DNA of 16,379 nt from assembly GCA_036496265.1 (NCBI GenBank), contig DASXLL010000243.1, positions 1 through 16,379 of the forward strand, read 5' to 3'. Positions 1-4,196 of this stretch are shown here, piece by piece. Within the stretch, counting starts at the first letter, position 1. Each line of letters opens with the position of its first letter. A model generated the notes under the pieces. It did no database searches. It saw nothing but the letters and a program-made list of their open reading frames with translations, and was not told the origin of the DNA. The DNA is from CAYLLN01 sp036496265 (GTDB taxonomy: Bacteria; Planctomycetota; Planctomycetia; Pirellulales; Pirellulaceae). The translations under genes were made by a program, and so were the position numbers.

Positions 1-63
1 ATCCCTCTCGCCAAGTCGCGGTTGCGACCTACAAAAGCAAATCCCCGACCAACAACCGGCTAG

Positions 64-270
64 GTGATTTTCCCGAGAAAAACCCAGCTAGCACGCCAAC
101 TCAAACCGGTAGAATCTACAAAGTTGTGGGCAATACTCAGCTTCTATGCCTATGCCTACGCCACCCACGACCCCAGCGGCTGGGACCTCTGCGGCGTGTT
201 CAACGGCATCCCCGCGCTCTATACGCCGTCGGCCGTGGCGTACGGCCTGATCGCCGGCGGGACGTACTAG
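64..270 (+). CDS. C-terminal fragment of an unrecognised protein
   Basis: The frame ending at 270 has clear coding character only from about position 142: almost every third base is G or C, and it reads as a compact Tyr/Ala/Gly-rich tail ending in IAGGTY. Upstream of that the composition becomes AT-richer, and the same frame is closed by a TAG at 61-63. The GTG at 64 is therefore a formal start without a convincing ribosome binding site. The likely reading is the 3' end of a gene whose 5' part was lost or frameshifted. It lies directly before a phage head-completion gene, so a phage structural origin is possible, but I do not recognise the family. Function unknown. Confidence 0.35.
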   Translation: MIFPRKTQLARQLKPVESTKLWAILSFYAYAYATHDPSGWDLCGVFNGIPALYTPSAVAYGLIAGGTY

Positions 271-273
271 TGG

Positions 274-410
274 GGCAGGCTTCCAGCCTGCCATGAACGA
301 TTCACCAAGACTGGAGCCCGATTCCATCCGGACACCAGCGAAATGCAGTCGGAAATCGGCTCCAGCTCTTGGCTTTTTCGAAAAACGTATTCCGGGACCA
401 AGCTGGTCCC
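274..410. repeat. Cluster of three palindromes before the DUF1320 gene
   Basis: Three inverted repeats are packed into this spacer. GGCAGGC (274-280) pairs with GCCTGCC (286-292). CTGGAGCC at 311-318 pairs with the end of AATCGGCTCCAG (354-365), extended by an imperfect GATT/AATC. GGGACCA (394-400) pairs with TGGTCCC (404-410) around an AGC loop. The block lies inside the 5' extension that an ORF caller would add to the DUF1320 gene, which argues that the extension is not coding. Such hairpins are common as interspersed elements in planctomycete genomes; their role here is unknown. Confidence 0.7.
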
Positions 411-430
411 GACGAAGAGGATCGAAGATC

Positions 431-886
431 ATGTCCACCCAAACCTATTGCACCAAGACCGACATCGAAGCCATCTGGCCGCCGGCAAGTGTCACCGCGA
501 GCGTCGATGACGACGGCAGCGGCACGTTATCGCCGACGGAATCCGGTTACATCGATCGCGCGATCGAGCGAGCGGCGAATTTCATCAACGGGCGCCTGGA
601 GATGCGGTATCGGCTGAGCGATCTGGCCGCGAGCACCTGGTGCCGCGATGCGAATGCGGCGATTGCGGCCTATTGGCTCTCAACTCGCCGCGGTGATCCA
701 GCGCCGGCACAGCTTCAACAGCAATACGACGCGTATCTCGCCGCGCTCATCGAGATCGCCGCCGGCCGCCTCAAGGTGCCGCAGCAAATCGACAGCATCG
801 ACACCTCGCCCGGCCTGACGAATTTTCAGATCGACCTGAGCCAGCCGCACCGGAAGGCCCAGGTCGTGGATGAGACGAGCGTTTAA
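431..886 (+). CDS. DUF1320 family (Mu gp36-like) phage protein
   Basis: A 151-residue protein from the ATG at 431, preceded by GAAGAGG about 11 bases upstream. The frame is open back to 293, but that extension runs through palindromic repeats, so 431 is preferred. It has the layout of DUF1320/Mu gp36 proteins: an N-terminal YCTKTDIEAIWP segment, a helix with AIERAANFINGRLEMRYRL around residues 44-62, a helix with CRDANAAIAAYWL, and a C-terminal helix followed by LIEIAAGRLKVPQQ. Gp36-type proteins are linked to the head or head-tail connector region of Mu-like phages; the exact role is not well settled. It precedes the portal gene with a repeat-filled 162-base spacer between. In Mu it lies well downstream of the portal, so the order here is inverted. 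Confidence 0.72.
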   Translation: MSTQTYCTKTDIEAIWPPASVTASVDDDGSGTLSPTESGYIDRAIERAANFINGRLEMRYRLSDLAASTWCRDANAAIAAYWLSTRRGDPAPAQLQQQYDAYLAALIEIAAGRLKVPQQIDSIDTSPGLTNFQIDLSQPHRKAQVVDETSV

Positions 887-905
887 CCATTTTCGCAACC
901 TCGCC

Positions 906-1027
906 CTGTAGGGATCGCCCTCCGTGGCGATCCGGCGCTGTAGGAGCCGCCCTCCGTGGCGGCCCGTGCGGCGGGATTGATGAACCATTCGCAATTCACG
1001 GAATGCCACAGAGGGCGTTCCCTACAG
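906..1027. repeat. Three copies of a CTGTAGG hairpin element
   Basis: Two direct copies (906-933 and 938-964) and one inverted copy (1000-1027) of a roughly 28-base unit starting CTGTAGG. Each copy is itself a hairpin: GGATCGCC (912-919) pairs with GGCGATCC (926-933) around a CTCCGT loop. The second copy varies the stem but keeps the loop, and the inverted copy has the complementary loop ACAGAG. Stem changes are largely compensated, so the folded form appears to be what is kept. They fill the spacer between the DUF1320 and portal genes. A GTG inside copy 2 (956) creates a spurious 5' extension of the portal frame. Confidence 0.8.
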
Positions 1028-1048
1028 ATTCAACACGGGAAATCAACC

Positions 1049-2329
1049 ATGAACATCCTCAACACCCTCCGCCATGCCCTCCTCGGTCGTCCGCAACCAA
1101 AAGTCACGCGGCTGGATGCTCCCGATACGCAAGGAATGCGAATCGACGAGCTGCCGCCGTTTTCGCTGAAGACGGCGGATCTAATGCGATACGATCCGCA
1201 GGTCCGCATCGGCCTGGGCGCTCGCAATGGCCTGCTCATGGCAGCCGAAGTTGAAGTTGCCGGCGGCACGAGCGCCGTCAATCGCTGGGTGCAGCATCAG
1301 TGGGACGCACTGTGGCACTCGGCAGGCCATCAGCTCCTGCGGGCCAAACTCTATGGCTTTCTGCCGTTCGAAGTCGTCTATCGCCGTTCTGCTGGCGGCG
1401 ATTTTCATGGGCTGATCGAAGTCGATCGGTTGATTGATTATCAGCCGGGCGATACTCGGCTGCTCATGCAAGGCGACAAAATCGTCGGCTTCTCGTATGA
1501 GGCCAGCAGTAGGTCCCATCTGCCGGATGGGACCTCGAACGGCCGAACCGGCTCGCCCGATGGGCCAAGGTCCCGCTCGGCAAGCGGGACCTACGACGGC
1601 GAGACCGGCGGCGACGCAATCAACCTCTTCGCCCCTCAAGCCCTCGTCTGCACGTTCGACGCCGAGTGCGCCAACCCCTACGGCTGTGCATTGCTGGCCC
1701 GGGCTTATCCGGCGTGGTTCGAGAAGTGGATGAACGGTGGCGCGAAGAAAACTTTGCGACTGCGAATGGTGAAGGATGCCTACGTCGGAGATATTTTTTG
1801 GTATCCGACCGATCGCCGCTTCGAGATGCCCGATGGCCGCGAGGTGTCGTTCCGCGATTTGGCCCAGCAAATTCTGGCCAATCGCTATAGCGGCGGGGCG
1901 CTGACGCTGCCGATGGTCCGCGATTCGATGGGCAACAAGCTCATCGACTATACACCGCCGCAAGGCGTGCCCGGCTACACGCAAATCTTCCGCTGGAAAG
2001 CCGACCTCGACCTCGAAATCTGGAAGGCGCTCGAAGTCCCGCCCGAAATCATCCAGGCCCAAACCAGCGGCAGCGGCTTCAGCGGCCGTTGGATTCCCTT
2101 CGCCGTCGCCCTCTCCGCCGTGCATCAAGAGCTGGCCGAGCTGATCCGCTGCATCGACCGCGACATCCTCCGCCCGCTCGTCCAGCTCAACTTCGGCCGC
2201 GCCGCTCAATACGACATCCACCCGCGATCCCTCGTCGAAACCTACGCCGCCATGTTCGGCGGCAAAGACCAATTCCGCACCCCCGGCTCGCAGCAAACGC
2301 CGACAACGAGCGAAGCGAAATTCGAATAG
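1049..2329 (+). CDS. Phage portal protein, DUF935-like
   Basis: A 426-residue protein. The portal is a dodecameric ring at the head vertex through which terminase threads DNA. Family-like segments include YDPQVRIGLGARNGLL (about 48-63), a domain with LLRAKLYGFLPFEVVYR (96-112), NPYGCALLARAYPAWFEKW (209-227), and a C-terminal GVPGYTQIFRWKADLDLEIW stretch before a long helical region. The length fits DUF935/Mu gp29-type portals at the short end. I chose the ATG at 1049 because the frame's earlier GTG at 956 lies inside an intergenic hairpin. Residues about 154-182 (SRSHLPDGTSNGRTGSPDG and following) are encoded by a palindromic repeat and are probably an inserted surface loop. The assignment as portal is from recognisable sequence style and context, not from a search. 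Confidence 0.72.
   Translation: MNILNTLRHALLGRPQPKVTRLDAPDTQGMRIDELPPFSLKTADLMRYDPQVRIGLGARNGLLMAAEVEVAGGTSAVNRWVQHQWDALWHSAGHQLLRAKLYGFLPFEVVYRRSAGGDFHGLIEVDRLIDYQPGDTRLLMQGDKIVGFSYEASSRSHLPDGTSNGRTGSPDGPRSRSASGTYDGETGGDAINLFAPQALVCTFDAECANPYGCALLARAYPAWFEKWMNGGAKKTLRLRMVKDAYVGDIFWYPTDRRFEMPDGREVSFRDLAQQILANRYSGGALTLPMVRDSMGNKLIDYTPPQGVPGYTQIFRWKADLDLEIWKALEVPPEIIQAQTSGSGFSGRWIPFAVALSAVHQELAELIRCIDRDILRPLVQLNFGRAAQYDIHPRSLVETYAAMFGGKDQFRTPGSQQTPTTSEAKFE
1509..1594. repeat. 86-base palindromic element in frame inside the portal gene
   Basis: The element is bounded by GTAGGTCCC (1509-1517) and GGGACCTAC (1586-1594). It has an inner hairpin at each end: AGGTCCCAT/ATGGGACCT (1511-1519/1527-1535), and AGGTCCCGCT/AGCGGGACCT (1568-1577/1583-1592). 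It adds a Ser/Gly/Arg-rich stretch to the portal protein without breaking the frame. A related GGGACCTAC end occurs in the ABC-GNAT gene at 4726-4734. Confidence 0.85.
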
Positions 2330-2332
2330 CCG

Positions 2333-2428
2333 TCATTTGTCATTGGTCATTAGTCATTTGCAGAACACCGTGCATCTCTGCCTGACGAATGACAAGTGAC
2401 AAATGACTAATGACTAATGACAAGTGAC
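2333..2428. repeat. Inverted arrays of a heptamer, TCATTNG / NNNTGAC
   Basis: Four head-to-tail heptamers on the plus strand (TCATTTG, TCATTGG, TCATTAG, TCATTTG; 2333-2360) face six heptamers of the complementary type (GAATGAC, AAGTGAC, AAATGAC, TAATGAC, TAATGAC, AAGTGAC; 2387-2428). Together they form an inverted repeat around a spacer of about 26 bases. The array starts four bases after the portal stop codon and ends eight bases before the ATG of the next gene. It could form a long imperfect hairpin in the polycistronic message. The strict 7-base period and A/T-rich content contrast with the GC-rich palindromes elsewhere in the window. Confidence 0.85.
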
Positions 2429-2435
2429 CACATCC

Positions 2436-2882
2436 ATGTACCAACGCCTCACCACCACTGACGTCACTGCCGTCGAACGAGCCCTCGCCGCCGGCATGCG
2501 GCATGTCGATATCGCCCGCGAGTTGGATCTCTCGGTCTGGACCATCGCCCGCATCGCCGATCGCCGCCGCTTCCAGCAAATCGACGAAGAAACCGCCAGC
2601 AACACAAACCCGAAGCGTGAGCGAGGGGCCAACACAAGCCCGCAGCGTGAGCGAGGGGCCAACACCAACCCGAAGCGTGAGCGAGGGACTACCACCGCCG
2701 CCGACCTTCCCGAAGACGACGGCCCGCCCGACTACCAGGCCCAAAACCTCCACCGCTGCCCCGGCTGCGGTGCCATGATCTACGTCACCCCCTGCATCGC
2801 CTGCCGCATGGCCAACGCCGTGCCCGCCGCCATGCCGCTCGATGACGGTGACGATGAAGACGACAACCAATTTCGATCATGA
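2436..2882 (+). CDS. Helix-turn-helix plus zinc-ribbon protein, possible small terminase-like adaptor
   Basis: A 148-residue protein in three parts. Residues about 20-46 form a helix-turn-helix (MRHVDIARELDLSVWTIARI), as in site-specific DNA-binding and small terminase proteins. Residues 56-85 are three tandem decapeptides of the NTNPKRERGA type. Residues 108-123 carry C-P-G-C and C-I-A-C, a four-cysteine zinc-ribbon-like knuckle, followed by an acidic tail (DDGDDEDD). The start is the ATG at 2436; the GTG at 2424 falls inside the heptamer array and is less likely. Position between portal and terminase, plus an HTH, makes a terminase small-subunit role conceivable, since these recognise packaging sites. 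That is inference: the zinc ribbon is not typical of known small terminases. A transcriptional regulator is the alternative. Confidence 0.6.
   Translation: MYQRLTTTDVTAVERALAAGMRHVDIARELDLSVWTIARIADRRRFQQIDEETASNTNPKRERGANTSPQRERGANTNPKRERGTTTAADLPEDDGPPDYQAQNLHRCPGCGAMIYVTPCIACRMANAVPAAMPLDDGDDEDDNQFRS
2601..2690 (+). repeat. Three tandem 30-base NPKRERG / TRSVSEG repeats in frame
   Basis: Three head-to-tail 30-base units at 2601-2630, 2631-2660 and 2661-2690, with the core CCCGAAGCGTGAGCGAGG varying at a few positions. The 30-base period is exactly ten codons, so the array is translated as NTNPKRERGA, NTSPQRERGA and NTNPKRERGT. In another frame the same DNA reads TRSVSEG. The same core occurs once at 5412-5440 in the ABC-GNAT gene. 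From memory, peptides of this type recur in many unrelated planctomycete proteins. Confidence 0.9.
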
Positions 2883-2888
2883 AACTAG

Positions 2889-2910
2889 CCGGGAGCAAAC
2901 CTGCTCCCGG
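2889..2910. repeat. GC-rich hairpin after the HTH/zinc gene
   Basis: CCGGGAGCA (2889-2897) pairs perfectly with TGCTCCCGG (2902-2910) around a four-base loop, seven bases after the stop codon of the HTH/zinc-ribbon gene. There is no U-tract, so it is not a classic intrinsic terminator. It may be an interspersed element or an mRNA-stabilising stem. Confidence 0.75.
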
Positions 2911-2962
2911 AGCGTCACGGCAAGCGTCTCTATGTGGAGTTGCCCCAACAGGAAACCACGAA

Positions 2963-3157
2963 ATGACGCCAAAGACACTGAAGACGCAAGAGGACGATGT
3001 TGCGGCAGCATTGGCGACTGGCGGTAAGACTCGCCAGGCGCGGCGAATACCAGAGCGCTACGACATTTTGATTCAATGCCGCGACGAAGCCGAACAGCGC
3101 GAACTATTCGACCGACTCAACGGCATGGGCCTGAAGCTGCGACTATTGGTTCTGTGA
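2963..3157 (+). CDS. 64-residue conserved-type hypothetical protein
   Basis: The start is the ATG at 2963, with an AGGAAA motif eight bases upstream; the longer frame from 2879 would run through the hairpin at 2889-2910. The N-terminal half is basic and polar (KTRQARRIPERYDI). The C-terminal half has an alternating strand-helix-strand look: YDILIQCRDEAEQRELFDRL then GLKLRLLVL. I recall similar short proteins in planctomycete genomes and phage-like clusters, but know no assigned function. It is codirectional with the packaging genes and ends four bases before a convergent gene. A small regulatory or packaging accessory role is a guess only. Confidence 0.65.
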   Translation: MTPKTLKTQEDDVAAALATGGKTRQARRIPERYDILIQCRDEAEQRELFDRLNGMGLKLRLLVL

Positions 3158-3161
3158 CCGG

Positions 3162-3566
3162 CTATAGGCGACTACTGCGATACCACTTCAAATAAACGTC
3201 ACAAAGAAGCAGTCCCGAACTTAGAAACCCAGCGCCAAGAGCTGCACCGATTCCCAGGATGATGAAAGCAAGCGGTCGTGCCAAAAAGTCGTCAATTTGA
3301 TCGAGATCGTCGATCACTGCCCCAGCTGCGAAAGGGAAAGCTGGAAATAGCCCCAATATTCCGCCCACCAAACATGTGAGCGCCAATCCACCGTGGTGCG
3401 GAGAAAATCGCGTTAGAACGAACCAAACAAAAATAGCTGGCAGCAATTGCACTCCGAGATACGCGACAAGAATCGCCGCGATTGGAAAATTCACCGCCAC
3501 CGCACACATCACGCAAAATAGCGTGACGCCAATCATCAATCGCGCGAGTGAGAAGTTGCGCGGCAT
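3162..3566 (-). CDS. Small four-helix membrane protein (paralogue A)
   Basis: A 134-residue hydrophobic protein that starts MPRNFSLARLMIGVTLF. About four membrane segments are visible, near residues 8-26, 29-51, 58-80 and 97-119, with a short acidic loop (DDLDQIDD) between the third and fourth. The frame is open upstream, but the start matches that of its neighbour (MPRTFTLARL), fixing the ATG at 3566. It follows the neighbour's stop codon by four bases, so the two are probably cotranscribed. MPRxFxLR-type short membrane proteins are familiar in planctomycetes, with no function known to me. It runs antisense to the flanking phage genes and its sequence is AT-richer, which suggests separate origin. 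Confidence 0.72.
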   Translation of the reverse strand: MPRNFSLARLMIGVTLFCVMCAVAVNFPIAAILVAYLGVQLLPAIFVWFVLTRFSPHHGGLALTCLVGGILGLFPAFPFAAGAVIDDLDQIDDFLARPLAFIILGIGAALGAGFLSSGLLLCDVYLKWYRSSRL

Positions 3567-3570
3567 ATTA

Positions 3571-3969
3571 TCAGTTGCCTGCTGCCTTACTCCAATATCG
3601 CCGCCAAAGGTTGTCGCCGACGAAAACAGCGCCGAGCGGCGCAAACGTGCAGGTGACGATGATCGTCGCGATGGTGACCCATCCAACGAGCGACTCAGCC
3701 GTGTAATCGAGCCGAAAATGCGAATTTTGAATCACATAAATCGACAGACGCATTCCACCCATTGCTCCCAGAAACGATGCCGCGAACTTGATCACTTCCA
3801 ATCGATATCTCGCATTCAAACCAAGCCAGATAAAAACCAGCGGCGTAGCGAAGCAGCCGCCGATCACAATCGCCTGCATCGCGTCCGGGAAATTGACGAC
3901 CAGCCCGCACGCCGCCGCCAGTAGCGTGACATAAACGAACAATCGAGCCAGCGTAAACGTGCGAGGCAT
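3571..3969 (-). CDS. Small four-helix membrane protein (paralogue B)
   Basis: A 132-residue protein beginning MPRTFTLARLFVYVTLL, with four predicted helices near 8-26, 30-49, 58-78 and 95-117 and a charged end (LWRRYWSKAAGN). It shares with paralogue A the start motif, the VNFP motif right after helix 1, overall length and helix spacing, so the two look like an old tandem duplication. A TATAAT box sits only six bases before the ATG at 3969, which would give a leaderless transcript. The frame extends upstream to 4080 through the nested palindrome, but that part looks non-coding. Function unknown; an inner-membrane location is inferred from hydrophobicity. Confidence 0.72.
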   Translation of the reverse strand: MPRTFTLARLFVYVTLLAAACGLVVNFPDAMQAIVIGGCFATPLVFIWLGLNARYRLEVIKFAASFLGAMGGMRLSIYVIQNSHFRLDYTAESLVGWVTIATIIVTCTFAPLGAVFVGDNLWRRYWSKAAGN

Positions 3970-3975
3970 GTTCGC

Positions 3976-3981
3976 ATTATA
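3976..3981 (-). promoter_or_regulatory. Perfect -10 box for the membrane gene pair
   Basis: Minus-strand TATAAT ends six bases before the start codon of paralogue B (ATG at 3969). Transcription would begin at or within a base or two of the ATG, so the message would be leaderless. No good -35 hexamer is seen at 17 bases; that position falls in the palindrome arm at 3989-4003. Confidence 0.45.
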
Positions 3982-3988
3982 AACACTC

Positions 3989-4187
3989 AGCCGCGCAGCG
4001 GCGAAAGTGCGTAGCCGTGGGCGTGAGCCCACGGAAAGCAGTCTCAACAAAGTTGTTGCCGAGCCCCAAAGGGGCGACACGAATTTCGCGGCACTCGATG
4101 CCGCCCCTTCGGGGCTCGCATAGTCCTTTTTGCTCTCTCAACCGTAGGCTCACGCCTACGGCTATAAAATGCCGCCGCTGCGCGGCT
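3989..4187. repeat. 199-base nested palindrome between divergent genes
   Basis: There are three concentric layers. The outermost is a perfect 15-base pair of arms, AGCCGCGCAGCGGCG (3989-4003) and CGCCGCTGCGCGGCT (4173-4187). The next layer is 4013-4034 against 4142-4163, matching with two mismatches, and each side is itself a hairpin: CCGTGGGC/GCCCACGG at 4015-4022/4027-4034 and CCGTAGGC/GCCTACGG at 4142-4149/4154-4161. The inner arms are 4060-4076 against 4102-4118 (17 bases, one mismatch), both also self-palindromic. The element fills the divergent spacer between the membrane pair and the ABC-GNAT gene and abuts both. It looks like several repeat families nested inside each other. Confidence 0.85.
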
Positions 4188-4196
4188 AATGCGATC

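Noticed and set aside
1181..2296. Long minus-strand ORF (371 residues) opposite the portal gene
   Set aside because: It is a shadow of the GC-rich portal frame, lacks domain motifs and a ribosome binding site, and also runs through the palindromic insertion.
2601..2690. Possible CRISPR-like array
   Set aside because: Units are contiguous 30-base repeats without spacers, within a coding frame; no cas genes are present.
4017..4196. N-terminal extension of the ABC-GNAT protein
   Set aside because: The extension is translated palindrome DNA and the ATPase starts normally at the ATG at 4197.
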